NCBI GenBank assembly: GCA_963758555.1
Contig: CAVWVW010000004.1
Location: forward strand, 1 to 64,000
Reading direction: 5' to 3'
From: CAIUMH01 sp963758555
Lineage (GTDB): Bacteria; Actinomycetota; Acidimicrobiia; Acidimicrobiales; RAAP-2
DNA length: 64,000 nucleotides
This document shows, in pieces, positions 34,953-43,642 of the stretch (the first letter of the stretch is position 1; each line of letters opens with the position of its first letter). The notes beneath the pieces are model-generated. The model was not told the origin of the DNA. It ran no database searches and worked only from the letters and a program-made list of their open reading frames with translations. The position numbers were made by a program, and so were the translations under genes.

Positions 34953-35696
34953 CTAGGGAAGGGTGAAGATCTCGGGCCCGTGCTCGGTGACCGCGATGGT
35001 GTGTTCGAAGTGCGCCGAGAGCGAGCCGTCAGCGGTCACGACGCCCCAGCCGTCTTCGAGGGTGAAGGTCTCCGGTCCCCCCACGTTGACCATGGGCTCG
35101 ACGGCGTAGACCATGCCGGTCTTCAGGGTCGGCCCCGGGCTGCCCGGCCAGTAGTTGGGGACCTGAGGCTGCTCGTGCATGGCGGTGCCGATGGCGTGGC
35201 CGACGTACTCGCGCACCACCGTGAAGCCGGCGGCCTCCGCGACGTCTTGGACGGCACGGCCCACCTCGTGGAGGCGGTTGCCCTTGGTGAGCTGCTCGAT
35301 GCCGGCGAAGAGGCTCCGCTCAGTCACCTCGAGCAGGCGGGCAGCCTCCTTGGAGATCTCCCCCACCCCCGCGGTGTAGGCGGCGTCGCCGTGGTAGCCC
35401 TCGATGATCGCTCCGCAGTCGATGGAGATGATGTCGCCCTCGACCAAGATCACGTCGTCTGACGGGATGCCGTGGACGATCATGTCGTTCGGGCTCGTGC
35501 AGATCACCGCCGGGAAGCCGTGGTAGTTGAGGAAGTTCGAGGTCGCTCCTCGCCGCTCGATGACGTCGGCCGCCACCTTGTTGAGCCCCATGGTGCTGAT
35601 GCCCGGACGGATGGCCGCGCGAGTCGCCTCGTGCATCTCGGCGACGACCTTGCCGGCCTTGCGCATCTTGTTCAGCTCTTCTTCATTGCGACGCAT
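34953..35696 (-). CDS. map: Methionine aminopeptidase, type I
   Basis: MAP removes the initiator methionine from new proteins. The 247-residue pita-bread protein has NYHGFPAVICTSPNDMIVHG with the substrate His. The metal ligands lie in SIDCGAIIEGYHGDAAYT (two Asp), YVGHAIGTAMHEQP (His), VYAVEPMV (Glu) and SAHFEHTIAV (Glu). It lacks the N-terminal SH3-binding extension of some actinobacterial paralogues. It starts four bases after adk. Confidence 0.96.
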   Translation of the reverse strand: MRRNEEELNKMRKAGKVVAEMHEATRAAIRPGISTMGLNKVAADVIERRGATSNFLNYHGFPAVICTSPNDMIVHGIPSDDVILVEGDIISIDCGAIIEGYHGDAAYTAGVGEISKEAARLLEVTERSLFAGIEQLTKGNRLHEVGRAVQDVAEAAGFTVVREYVGHAIGTAMHEQPQVPNYWPGSPGPTLKTGMVYAVEPMVNVGGPETFTLEDGWGVVTADGSLSAHFEHTIAVTEHGPEIFTLP

Positions 35697-35699
35697 GCT

Positions 35700-36363
35700 C
35701 TACGCCTCCCGTCGTCGCTCGATGACCTCGACGGTGGCGCGCAGCACCTCGTCGGGGCTGGCGGTGGCGTCGATGGTCTCGAGCAGCCCCCGCCCTCGGT
35801 AGAACTCGATCAGCGGCTTGGTCTCTCGCTCATAGGCCTGGAGCCTGACCATGATGGCCTCGGCCGTGTCATCAGGTCGCTGCACCACGTCGCCGCCGCA
35901 CGTGTCGCACAGCCAGCGCGTCGACGGCGGTGCGGCGAGCGAGTAGATCGACCCGCAGTCTTGGCAGACCCGTCGCGAGACCAGCCTTGAGATGACGAGG
36001 TCGGTCGTGACCTCGAGATCGATCACGCAGTGCAGCGGCCGACCCTCGAGCATCGTCTCGAGCATCTGGGCCTGGAGCACGGTGCGGGGGAACCCGTCGA
36101 GGGCGAACCCGCGCATCGAGGTGTCGCGCTCGTTCAAGCGCTCAGCGACCACCTCGATGATCAGCTCGTCCGGCAAGAGCTCGCCGGCGTCCATGAGCGA
36201 GGCGGCTTTGATCCCGAGCGGCGAGCGGCGCTCGCACCGCGGCGCGCAGCATGTCACCGGTCGAGATGTGCGGAATGGCATAGCGGTGGCTGAGACGCTC
36301 ACACTGCGTCCCCTTTCCTGCCCCCTGCTTTCCGAGGACGACGAGCCTGACCCCGGCTGCCAT
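35700..36363 (-). CDS. adk: Adenylate kinase, zinc-LID type (frameshifted in this sequence)
   Basis: Adk interconverts AMP + ATP and 2 ADP. It starts MAAGVRLVVLGKQGAGKGTQ with the P-loop and reaches STGDMLRAAVR in the first frame. The second frame continues SPLGIKAASLMDAGELLPDE, then GFALDGFPRTVLQAQML and the LID with CQDCGSIY and CDTCGGDVVQRPDD, whose four cysteines bind zinc. One extra base at about 36218-36232 (GCGCCGCTCG) explains the 664-nt span. Repaired length is about 220 residues, normal for the long form. Located between secY and map as usual. Confidence 0.93.
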
Positions 36364-36367
36364 GGGA

Positions 36368-37655
36368 TTACTTCAGGAAGCCTTCGTAGTTGCGCATCAT
36401 CAGCTGGCTGTCGATCTGGCGCATGGTCTCGAGCGCGACACCCACGCTGATGAGCAGCGTGGTGCCGTAGAAGGGGAACTTGTTGAGGTGCCACAAGGCC
36501 ATGATCAAGCTCGGCACGACAGCCACGGAGGCCAAGAAGAGCGCACCGACCACCGTGATGCGGCTGAGCAGGTGGGCGAAGTACCGCTCCGTCGGGGGCC
36601 CGGGACGGATCCCGGGGACGAAGCCACCCTGCTTGCGGATGATGTCTGCCTGCTGGTGGGGCTCGAAGGCGATGTAGACGTAGAAGAACGTGAAGCCGAC
36701 GATGAGCACGAAGTAGATGAAGATGTAGGTGAAGCTCGTCGGCGTCAGCTTCGAGTTGACGAAGTTCTGGAACCCGGCCCACGGGATGATGTTCGTCAGC
36801 AGCACGGGGATGTAGAGCACCGACGAGGCGAAGATGATCGGGATCACACCGGCCTGGTTGACCTTGAGCGGGATGTAGGTCGAGCTCCCGCCGTACATCT
36901 TGCGGCCCACCACCCGCTTGGCGAAGGTGACCGGGATCCGGCGCTGGCCCTGGTCCATGAAGACGATGAAGACCAGCAGCGCCAAGGAGATCAGCACGAT
37001 CACGGTGAACTTGATGTTGCCGCCCTCTTCGTAGATCGCCTTGCCGCCGGAGGGGATCGCTGCGACCACGTTGGCGAAGATCAGGATCGACATGCCCTGG
37101 CCGATGCCGCGCTGGGTGATGAGCTCGGCGAGCCACATCACGAAGGCGGTCCCCGCGGTGAGGCAGAGCACCATGAACGCACCAAGCCCCAAGCTGAACT
37201 TCGGGATCAGGTCGATGGTGGTGCCGATCAAGGCCTGGTCGTGACCGTGGAAGGCGTAGACGAGGCCCGTGGCCTGGATGAGGGCGAGCCCCACGGTCAG
37301 GTACCGCGTCGTCTGGGTGATGCGCTTCTGGCCGACCGCCCCTTGATCTCGCCACTCTTCGAGCTTCGGGATGACGGTGGTGAGCAGCTGGATGATGATC
37401 GAGCTCGTGATGTACGGCATCACGCCCAAGCCGAAGATGGCCAGGCGCGTGGAGCGCGCCGCCGGAGAACAGGTTCAAGAAGCCGAGGACGCCATGAGCG
37501 CTCGAGAGCGACTGGAGCTTCTGGATCTGGTGGTACGAGACCCCAGGGACGGGGATGTTCGCCCCGAGCTGGTACAGCCCGATGACGGCCAGGGTGAAGA
37601 GAACCTTGTTCCGCAGGTCAGGGACCCGGAAGATGTTCGCGAGTCGCGAGAGCAC
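36368..37655 (-). CDS. secY: Preprotein translocase subunit SecY (frameshifted in this sequence)
   Basis: SecY is the ten-helix channel of the Sec translocon in the cytoplasmic membrane. It starts with GTG 37655, (M)LSRLANIFRVPDLRNKVLF, through VIGLYQLGANIPVPGV, the plug region NLFSGGAL, and then changes frame. The rest reads LAIFGLGVMPYITSSIIIQL and carries the remaining helices, including ITQRGIGQGMSILIFANVVA and GGSSTYIPLKVNQAGVIPII. One G is extra at about 37451-37452 (CTCCACG on the coding strand). The repaired protein has about 428 residues. Five bases separate it from adk. Confidence 0.94.
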
Positions 37656-37664
37656 GTAGAGAAC

Positions 37665-38153
37665 CTACCGGTTCATGTGCTGGTTGCCCGAAGCTGGCGG
37701 GCGTCCACCCCCGAAGGGAAGCGGAATCCGCTCCACGGAGCCACCGGCGTCGACGATGGCCGCCTCAGCCGACTTCGAGAAGGCGTGGGCGGAGACGTTC
37801 AACGCGCTCGAGAGCTCACCACGTCCCAGGATCTTGACGAGGGCGTTCTTGCGAACGAGCCCTCGCTCGACGAGGACGTCGAAGGTGATCTCGCTGACGC
37901 CGAGCGCGCCCAGGGCGTCCACGTTGACCGGCGTGTACTCGACCCGGAACGGGTTGTTGAAGCCGCGCAGCTTCGGGATCCGCTGCATGAGCGGCAGCTG
38001 GCCACCTTCGAAGCCGGCCGGGATCGTGTCACGAGCCTTCTGGCCCTTGGTGCCACGGCCGGCGGTCTTGCCGCCCTTGCCCGCGATGCCGCGACCGACC
38101 CGGTAGCGCTTCTTAGTTGAGCCCTCAGAGGGCTTGAGATCGTGGATCTTCAC
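37665..38153 (-). CDS. rplO: Ribosomal protein L15
   Basis: The 162-residue protein begins MKIHDLKPSEGSTKKRYRVG and continues with the Gly-rich GRGIAGKGGKTAGRGTKGQK that threads into 23S rRNA. FEGGQLPLMQRIPKLRGFNN is the family signature. ATG 38153 overlaps the rpmD stop as ATGA. It lies 9 bases before secY. Confidence 0.97.
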   Translation of the reverse strand: MKIHDLKPSEGSTKKRYRVGRGIAGKGGKTAGRGTKGQKARDTIPAGFEGGQLPLMQRIPKLRGFNNPFRVEYTPVNVDALGALGVSEITFDVLVERGLVRKNALVKILGRGELSSALNVSAHAFSKSAEAAIVDAGGSVERIPLPFGGGRPPASGNQHMNR

Positions 38154-38335
38154 TTGGCGACCTCCTCCACCGAGACGAGGTGGGGAACACGAGCGATCAT
38201 GCCGCGGATCTCAGGGCGATCCGGCAGCACGTTGGACTGGCCGAGGCGACGGAGCCCGAGCGCGCGCAGCGTGCCACGGTGCTTGGGCTTGGTGCCGATG
38301 GCGGAGCGAACTTGGGTGACCTTGAGATCAGCCAT
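38150..38335 (-). CDS. rpmD: Ribosomal protein L30
   Basis: The 61-residue protein MADLKVTQVRSAIGTKPKHR continues GTLRALGLRRLGQSNVLPDR, the usual L30 core. Its ATG shares a base with the rpsE stop (TGATG) and its stop overlaps rplO. Confidence 0.96.
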   Translation of the reverse strand: MADLKVTQVRSAIGTKPKHRGTLRALGLRRLGQSNVLPDRPEIRGMIARVPHLVSVEEVAK

Positions 38336-38892
38336 CAGTGCGTGGCCTCCTTGAACAGACCGTCTTCACGCTGACGCTCCCGATAGGCACGCAGCACGCC
38401 AGCCGGGACGACCTCGTCGGGGGTCTTGCCGCGGAGGGCAGCGACCTCTTCAGGGCGACGAAGCTCCTTGAGCCCCGCGATGGTGGCGTGGGCCACGTTG
38501 ATCGAGTTCGACGACCCGAGCGACTTGGCCAGGATGTCGCGGATGCCCGCCATCTCCAAGATGGCGCGGGCGGCGCCTCCAGCGATGACACCGGTACCGG
38601 GAGCCGCGGGCTTGAGCAGCACGCGTCCCGCTCCAGCCTCGCCCAGGATCTGGTGGGTGATGGTGGTGCCGGCCAAGGGCACCTCGAAGAGGTTCTTGCG
38701 AGCCTCTTCGATGCCCTTCTGCACGGCCAGGCCGGCCTCTTTGGCCTTGCCGTAGCCGAGACCGACGCGACCCTTGCCGTCACCGATCACCATGAGCGCA
38801 GCGAAGCTGAAGCGACGACCACCCTTGACGACCTTGGCGACGCGGTTGACGTTGATCGTCCGCTCTTCAAACTGCTCGATGTCTGCCATCAA
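38335..38892 (-). CDS. rpsE: Ribosomal protein S5
   Basis: The 185-residue protein has the double-stranded RNA-binding domain with INVNRVAKVVKGGRRFSFAA and VGLGYGKAKEAGLAVQKGIE. The second domain carries AAPGTGVIAGGAARAILEMA and SSNSINVAHATIAGLKELRR. It sits near the mRNA entry and affects accuracy. Its start overlaps the rplR stop as ATGA. Confidence 0.97.
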   Translation of the reverse strand: MMADIEQFEERTINVNRVAKVVKGGRRFSFAALMVIGDGKGRVGLGYGKAKEAGLAVQKGIEEARKNLFEVPLAGTTITHQILGEAGAGRVLLKPAAPGTGVIAGGAARAILEMAGIRDILAKSLGSSNSINVAHATIAGLKELRRPEEVAALRGKTPDEVVPAGVLRAYRERQREDGLFKEATH

Positions 38893-39245
38893 AACTCCAG
38901 TCCCTCTTCACGCAGCGCCTCAGCCAGGGCGGCGACGCGCCCGTGGTAGCTGAACCCGCCGCGGTCGAACACCACGGTGGTGATGCCGGCAGCCTTCGCA
39001 CGAGCCGCCAGCTCCTTGCCCACAGCGGCGGCGCCGTCGCGGTTTGCTCCAGTTGCGTCCAGCGACTTCTCCACCGACGAAGCGGCAGCCAGGGTGCGGC
39101 CCGACTCGTCGTCGATGATCTGGGCGCTGATGTGCTTGTTCGACCTCGAGACCGCCACGCGCGGACGCGCCGCGGTGCCAGTGATGCTCAGACGAACCCG
39201 CTTGTGACGGCGGATCCGAAGGTCGCGCGTTGATCGCTTCGCCAT
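38889..39245 (-). CDS. rplR: Ribosomal protein L18
   Basis: The 118-residue protein has RLSITGTAARPRVAVSRSNK and HISAQIIDDESGRTLAAASS, then RAKAAGITTVVFDRGGFSYH and GRVAALAEALREEGLEF. It binds 5S rRNA with L5. It lies 2 bases after rplF. Confidence 0.97.
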   Translation of the reverse strand: MAKRSTRDLRIRRHKRVRLSITGTAARPRVAVSRSNKHISAQIIDDESGRTLAAASSVEKSLDATGANRDGAAAVGKELAARAKAAGITTVVFDRGGFSYHGRVAALAEALREEGLEF

Positions 39246-39247
39246 GA

Positions 39248-39787
39248 CTACTTCGCTGCCTTTCCGGCCTTGCGCAACACGCGCTCGCCGGCGTAGCGCA
39301 CGCCCTTGCCCTTGTAAGGCTCAGGCTTGCGGATCTTGCGGATGTTGGCGGCCACCTGGCCGACCTTCTCCTTGTCGTTGCCCTTGATCACGATCTTGGT
39401 CGGAGAAGGGACCTCGAAGGTCACGCCCTCAGGCGCGTCGAAGAAGACGGGGTGCGAGAAGCCAAGGGCGAGCTCCAGCGAACCAGGGCCCTTGGCCTGG
39501 GCGCGGTAGCCCACGCCCACGATCTCAAGCTCCTTCGAGTAGCCCTCGGTCACGCCGGTGACCATGTTGGCGACCAGCGAGCGCGTCAGCCCGTGGAGCG
39601 CGCGGCTCTGGCGCTCGTCGTTGGGCCGCTCGACCACCAAGGTCTCGCCCTCTTGGCGAACCGAGATGGTCGCCGGGATGGAGCGCTCCAAGGTGCCCTG
39701 GGGACCAGAGACCTTGACGTGGTCGCCTTGGACCTCGACGGTGACCGTCGAGGGCACAGCGATGGGTGAACGTCCGATGCGCGACAT
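39248..39787 (-). CDS. rplF: Ribosomal protein L6
   Basis: The 179-residue protein starts MSRIGRSPIAVPSTVTVEVQ, has HGLTRSLVANMVTGVTEGYS in the first repeat and ends with the signature RKPEPYKGKGVRYAGERVLR. It binds 23S rRNA near the GTPase centre. It is separated from rpsH by 28 bases. Confidence 0.97.
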   Translation of the reverse strand: MSRIGRSPIAVPSTVTVEVQGDHVKVSGPQGTLERSIPATISVRQEGETLVVERPNDERQSRALHGLTRSLVANMVTGVTEGYSKELEIVGVGYRAQAKGPGSLELALGFSHPVFFDAPEGVTFEVPSPTKIVIKGNDKEKVGQVAANIRKIRKPEPYKGKGVRYAGERVLRKAGKAAK

Positions 39788-39815
39788 CTAGCGCACCCCC
39801 TTCGTGGTGATGGTC

Positions 39816-40220
39816 CTACCAGACATGGCAGAGCACCTCTCCACCGAGGTGGCGCTTGCGCGCCTCTCGGTCGGTCATGAGACCGGCCGAGGTCGACAGC
39901 ACGGCCACACCGAAGCCGCCGAGCACGCGATCGATGTTGTCGGCACGTGCGTAGATCCGGAGGCCAGGCTTGGACACGCGCTTGAGACCAGCGATGGTCG
40001 AGCGGCGCTCTGAGTCGTACTTCAGCGTGATGGTCAGCGAGGAGCCGGGACGGTCCTCGTTGGGCGTCGTGCTGAAGCCGCCGACGAAGCCCTCGCGCTC
40101 CAAGATCGTCGCGAGCGACTCCTTGAGCTTCGAGCCGGGCATCGTCACCGAGTCGTGCTGTGCCTTGTTGGCGTTCCTGATGCGGGTCAGCATGTCCGCG
40201 ATGGGGTCAGTCATTGTCAT
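39816..40220 (-). CDS. rpsH: Ribosomal protein S8
   Basis: The 134-residue protein begins MTMTDPIADMLTRIRNANKA and has GLKRVSKPGLRIYARADNID. It ends GVAVLSTSAGLMTDREARKR followed by HLGGEVLCHVW. It binds helix 21 of 16S rRNA and in many bacteria represses the spc operon; such autoregulation here is only inferred. Confidence 0.97.
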   Translation of the reverse strand: MTMTDPIADMLTRIRNANKAQHDSVTMPGSKLKESLATILEREGFVGGFSTTPNEDRPGSSLTITLKYDSERRSTIAGLKRVSKPGLRIYARADNIDRVLGGFGVAVLSTSAGLMTDREARKRHLGGEVLCHVW

Positions 40221-40233
40221 TGGTCGACCTCCC

Positions 40234-40419
40234 TCACCAGCTCGCCTTGGTCACACCCGGGATCTCACCGGCGTGGACCATCTGACGAAGGCAGATACGG
40301 CAGAGCCCGAACTTGCGATAGACGGCCTTGGGCCGTCCGCACCGCTGGCAACGGGTGTAGCCGCGCACCTTGAACTTCGGCGTCTTCTGCTGCTTGAGAA
40401 TGAGTGCTTTCTTCGCCAT
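40234..40419 (-). CDS. rpsN: Ribosomal protein S14 (short zinc form)
   Basis: The 61-residue zinc form MAKKALILKQQKTPKFKVRG has CQRC and CRIC as the four-Cys zinc site in TRCQRCGRPKAVYRKFGLCR. ATG 40419 was chosen by homology; the frame is open upstream but that part overlaps rplE. It belongs to the 30S head. Confidence 0.96.
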   Translation of the reverse strand: MAKKALILKQQKTPKFKVRGYTRCQRCGRPKAVYRKFGLCRICLRQMVHAGEIPGVTKASW

Positions 40420-40423
40420 GGGA

Positions 40424-40986
40424 TTAGCTGTTCTCCTGTCGGAACGGGAAGCCGAACGCACGGAGGAACGCGCGGCCTTCGTCATCGGTGCGGGCGGTCG
40501 TCACGATGGTGATGTCCATGCCGCGGGGGCTGTCGATCTTGTCGTACTCGAGCTCCGGGAAGATGAGCTGCTCGGTCACACCGAAGGTGTAGTTCCCGTG
40601 GCCGTCGAAGGACTTGGGGTTCAAGCCTCGGAAGTCACGGATGCGAGGGATGGCCAGGCTGATGAGCCGATCAAGGAACTCCCAGGCCCGGTCGCCGCGC
40701 AAGGTCACCTTGACGCCGATGGGCTGGCCCTCGCGCAGCTTGAAGCCGGCGATCGACTTCTTCGCCGTGGTCACCGCGGGCTTCTGGCCCGTGATGGCCT
40801 CGAGGTCGCGCTGGGCGCCTTCAAGAGCGACTGCTGCTGGGTGGCCTTGCCGACGCCTGAGTTGACGACGATCTTGACGAGTCGCGGCGACTCCATGATG
40901 TTGCCTAGGCCCAGCTCCTCTTGAAGCTTGGCTCGCAGCTCAGCGTCGTAGCGCTCCTTGAGCCTCGGTCGAGTGGTGGTGGTCAT
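40424..40986 (-). CDS. rplE: Ribosomal protein L5 (frameshifted in this sequence)
   Basis: L5 binds 5S rRNA and the P-site tRNA. It starts MTTTTRPRLKERYDAELRAK, reads LGNIMESPRLVKIVVNSGVG and then breaks after QQQSLL. The second frame continues EGAQRDLEAITGQKPAVTTA, KKSIAGFKLREGQPIGVKVT and YTFGVTEQLIFPELEYDKID to the end. One base is missing at about 40826-40834 on the basis of the 563-nt span. Repaired length is about 187 residues, typical for the family. Its ATG overlaps the rplX stop (ATGA). Confidence 0.94.
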
Positions 40987-41288
40987 AGATCTGCTCCGCA
41001 CTTCCGACAGACGCGCACCTTCGTGTCGCCCTCGAGCTTCATGCCGGCCCTGGTGGGCTGGTCGCACTTCGTGCACCACAGCGAGACCGACGACACGTGC
41101 AGCGGCATGTACTTGTCGATGATGCCTGCCTGCATGGTCGAGCCCTGCTGCTTGGTGGCGCGCTTCGCGATGTTGATGCCGTCGAGGACGACCTGGTCCT
41201 TCTCGGGCAGCGCTCTGATGACCTCTCCACGCTGGCCGGCCCACTTGCCGGTCCGCACGACGACCAGGTCGCCCTTCTTGACGCGCAT
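40983..41288 (-). CDS. rplX: Ribosomal protein L24
   Basis: The 101-residue protein starts MRVKKGDLVVVRTGKWAGQR with the KOW motif, followed by GEVIRALPEKDQVVLDGINI. It closes with two CxxC pairs (CTKC, CRKC) that may bind zinc. I chose ATG 41288, which overlaps the rplN TGA as ATGA, over the GTG codon just before it. L24 initiates 50S assembly. Confidence 0.96.
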   Translation of the reverse strand: MRVKKGDLVVVRTGKWAGQRGEVIRALPEKDQVVLDGINIAKRATKQQGSTMQAGIIDKYMPLHVSSVSLWCTKCDQPTRAGMKLEGDTKVRVCRKCGADL

Positions 41289-41656
41289 CACAGCACCTCC
41301 GGCGCCAGCGAAACGATTCGCATGAACTTCTTGTCACGCAGCTCACGACCGACGGGACCGAAGATGCGGGTCCCGCGGGGCTGGAGCTGCTCGTTGATGA
41401 GGACGGCCGCGTTCTCGTCGAAGCGGATGTAGCTGCCGTCGGGACGGCGCTTCTCCTTCTTCGTCCGCACGACGACGCAGCGGACCACGTCACCGCGCTT
41501 GACGGCGGCACCGGGGATGGCGTCTTTGACGGTGGCGATGAAGATGTCACCGATCGAGGCGTACCGGCGGCGCGAGCCACCGAGCACTCGGATGCAGAGC
41601 ACCTCTTTGGCCCCTGAGTTGTCAGCCACCCGGAGGCGAGACTCCTGCTGGATCAT
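41288..41656 (-). CDS. rplN: Ribosomal protein L14
   Basis: The 122-residue protein MIQQESRLRVADNSGAKEVL has GGSRRRYASIGDIFIATVKD and VKRGDVVRCVVVRTKKEKRR. It ends ELRDKKFMRIVSLAPEVL. It sits at the subunit interface. ATG 41656 overlaps the rpsQ stop. Confidence 0.97.
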   Translation of the reverse strand: MIQQESRLRVADNSGAKEVLCIRVLGGSRRRYASIGDIFIATVKDAIPGAAVKRGDVVRCVVVRTKKEKRRPDGSYIRFDENAAVLINEQLQPRGTRIFGPVGRELRDKKFMRIVSLAPEVL

Positions 41657-41934
41657 CGGGCACGCTCCAAGATCTCCACCAAGCGCCAGCGCTTGAGCTT
41701 GGACACCGGTCGGGTCTCAGCCACGCGGACGCGGTCGCCGACCTTGGCCTCGGAGCTCTCGTCGTGGACGTAGAGCTTCTTGGTGCGCTGCACCGTCTTG
41801 CCGTAGCGGGGGTGCCGCACGCGCTCGACGACGGCCACCACCACCGTGCTGTCCATCTTGTCGGAGACCACGATGCCCTCGCGCACCTTGCGCTGGGCCC
41901 TCTCGGTCGTCTCTTCGGTCGTGTCGGCCGCCAT
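41653..41934 (-). CDS. rpsQ: Ribosomal protein S17
   Basis: The 93-residue OB-fold protein has a 15-residue acidic lead (MAADTTEETTERAQ), then REGIVVSDKMDSTVVVAVVE, HPRYGKTVQRTKKLYVHDES and GDRVRVAETRPVSKLKRWRL. It binds 16S rRNA helix 11. It is coupled to rpmC upstream (one-base overlap). Confidence 0.97.
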   Translation of the reverse strand: MAADTTEETTERAQRKVREGIVVSDKMDSTVVVAVVERVRHPRYGKTVQRTKKLYVHDESSEAKVGDRVRVAETRPVSKLKRWRLVEILERAR

Positions 41935-42167
41935 CAGGCCTCTCCTTGACTCTCCGCCAGGGCCTCGGCCTCAGCGATCTCGCGGTCACGCAGCACCGTC
42001 AGGAGCCGCGCGATGTCCTTGCGCACCTCGCCCATGCGGGCGGTGTTATCCAGCTGGCCGGTGGCCAGCTGGAAGCGCAGGTTGAACAGCTCACGTCGAG
42101 CCTCGGCCAGACGGTCGAGGATCTCGTCACTGTTGAGGTCGAGCAGCTCTGCTGCCTTGGAGCTCAT
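41934..42167 (-). CDS. rpmC: Ribosomal protein L29
   Basis: The 77-residue protein MSSKAAELLDLNSDEILDRL continues with the L29 motif LFNLRFQLATGQLDNTARMG and VRKDIARLLTVLRDRE. It lies at the exit tunnel and docks trigger factor and SRP. ATG 42167 overlaps the rplP stop (42164-42166). Confidence 0.96.
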   Translation of the reverse strand: MSSKAAELLDLNSDEILDRLAEARRELFNLRFQLATGQLDNTARMGEVRKDIARLLTVLRDREIAEAEALAESQGEA

Positions 42168-42601
42168 ACCGTCACCTCCGGCATGCCATGCGTCCCTGGG
42201 CGAACCACGAACTTGGCCTTCATCGGGAGCTTCTGGATCGCTCGCTCCATCGCGGCGCGGGCCAGCGGCTCGTCGACGCCCGCCAGCTCGAAGAGCATCC
42301 GGCCTGGCTTGACCACGGCCACCCAGTGCTCCGGGTTGCCCTTGCCTGAGCCCATCCGGGTCTCTGCAGGCTTCTCGGTCACCGGCTTGTCCGGGAAGAC
42401 CCGGATCCACACCTTGCCGCCGCGCTTGACGTGACGAGTCATGGCGATACGAGCAGCTTCGATCTGACGAGCGGTGAGCCATGCGGGCTCAAGCGCCTGG
42501 ATGCCGAAGTCGCCAAAGGAGACCTCGGTCCCGCCCTTGGCCTGACCCGACATGCGGCCGCGCTGCTGCTTGCGGTGGCGGACCTTGCGAGGCATCAGCA
42601 T
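42164..42601 (-). CDS. rplP: Ribosomal protein L16
   Basis: The 145-residue protein has PRKVRHRKQQRGRMSGQAKG and WLTARQIEAARIAMTRHVKR, then VWIRVFPDKPVTEKPAETRM and GSGKGNPEHWVAVVKPGRML. It supports the A-site tRNA and peptidyl transfer. I chose ATG 42601 because AAGGAGG is ten bases upstream; the more usual Met (residue 3, MPRKV) is too far from it. It starts 2 bases after the inferred rpsC stop. Confidence 0.95.
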   Translation of the reverse strand: MLMPRKVRHRKQQRGRMSGQAKGGTEVSFGDFGIQALEPAWLTARQIEAARIAMTRHVKRGGKVWIRVFPDKPVTEKPAETRMGSGKGNPEHWVAVVKPGRMLFELAGVDEPLARAAMERAIQKLPMKAKFVVRPGTHGMPEVTV

Positions 42602-42603
42602 GG

Positions 42604-43642
42604 TCAGTCCACCTCCTTCTTGAAGTGCGGGGCCTCGTGGTGCTCGTGCACGGCACGACGCTCGATGTCCTCTTCAGCGGCCAGGCGCTTCTCGAGCTCA
42701 TCGTTCTCATCGGGCGTGGCAACCAGCTCGGTGACGACGACCTCGGTCTCCTCGGTGCCTCCGCGCTCTCGGTGCTCTCGGTGCTCTCGACGACGGCGTC
42801 GATCTCGACCACCTCTTCGACGACCACGTCTTCGGTGGCAGCGCCCAGGCTCGGGCATCGCTGCCTTGCGTCGACCGCCACCGGCGGTCACGAGTCGCTT
42901 GGGGCCGCTCGGCGCTGCGGGGGTACCGTCAGGCGACGCGCCCTGACCCGGAGGTCTCGCCGACGGCCATAGCGGCCTCACGGTTGATCTTGTCCTCGAC
43001 GGAGACCTTGTAAGGAAGGATGTCGCCCTTGTAGATCCAGACCTTCACGCCCACGCGACCCGTTGCGGTGCGGGCCTCACGGAAGCCGTAGTCGATGTCG
43101 GCGCGAAGCGTGTGCAGCGGCACGCGACCCTCGCGGTACTGCTCCTTGCGGCTCATCTCAGCCCCACCGAGGCGACCCGAGCACTGGACCTTGATGCCAA
43201 GCGCGCCGGCCTTCTGGACGGTCTGGATGGCTCGCTTCATGGCACGGCGGAACGCCACACGGCGCACCAGCTGGTCGCAGATGCCCTGGGCGATCAGCGC
43301 GGCGTCGAGCTCAGGCTGCTTGATCTCTTGGATGTTGAGCTGGATGCGGTTGGGCAGCCCGGTGATCTCCTCGAGCTTCTTCTTGAGACGGTCGGCCTCA
43401 GAGCCGCGACGTCCGATGACGATGCCCGGGCGGGCCGTGTGGATGTCCACGCGAAGGCGATCGCGGGTGCGCTCGACCTCGATGCGACTGACCGCGGCGG
43501 TCTCGAGCTGGCTGTTCAGGTAGTCGCGGATCTTCCAGTCTTCGATGACGAACTCTTTGTAGTTGCGCTCCTCGAACCAGCGCGACTTCCAGTCAGTCGT
43601 CACGCCGAGGCGGAAGCCGTAGGGGTTTACCTTCTGGCCCAT
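42604..43642 (-). CDS. rpsC: Ribosomal protein S3 with acidic C-terminal extension (three frameshifts in this sequence)
   Basis: S3 lines the mRNA entry channel. Residues 1 to about 225 are a complete S3: MGQKVNPYGFRLGVTTDWKS, KH domain GIVIGRRGSEADRLKKKLEE, and EGRVPLHTLRADIDYGFREA. The first frame stops at 42929 (237 residues). Beyond that, other frames carry a continuous-looking extension: QGASPDGTPAAPSGPKRLVT, then ATEDVVVEEVVEIDAVVEST, then ELVATPDENDELEKRLAAEE and a stop at 42604, just before rplP. Indels at about 42944-42952, 42851-42856 and 42766-42772 would join them, giving about 345 residues. The core is certain; the acidic extension of about 110 residues is inferred. Confidence 0.88.

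Noticed and set aside
36362..37585. A 407-codon plus-strand frame opposite secY
   Set aside because: The sequence is a Glu/Asp/Arg-rich shadow of the secY codons; SecY itself is clear on the minus strand.
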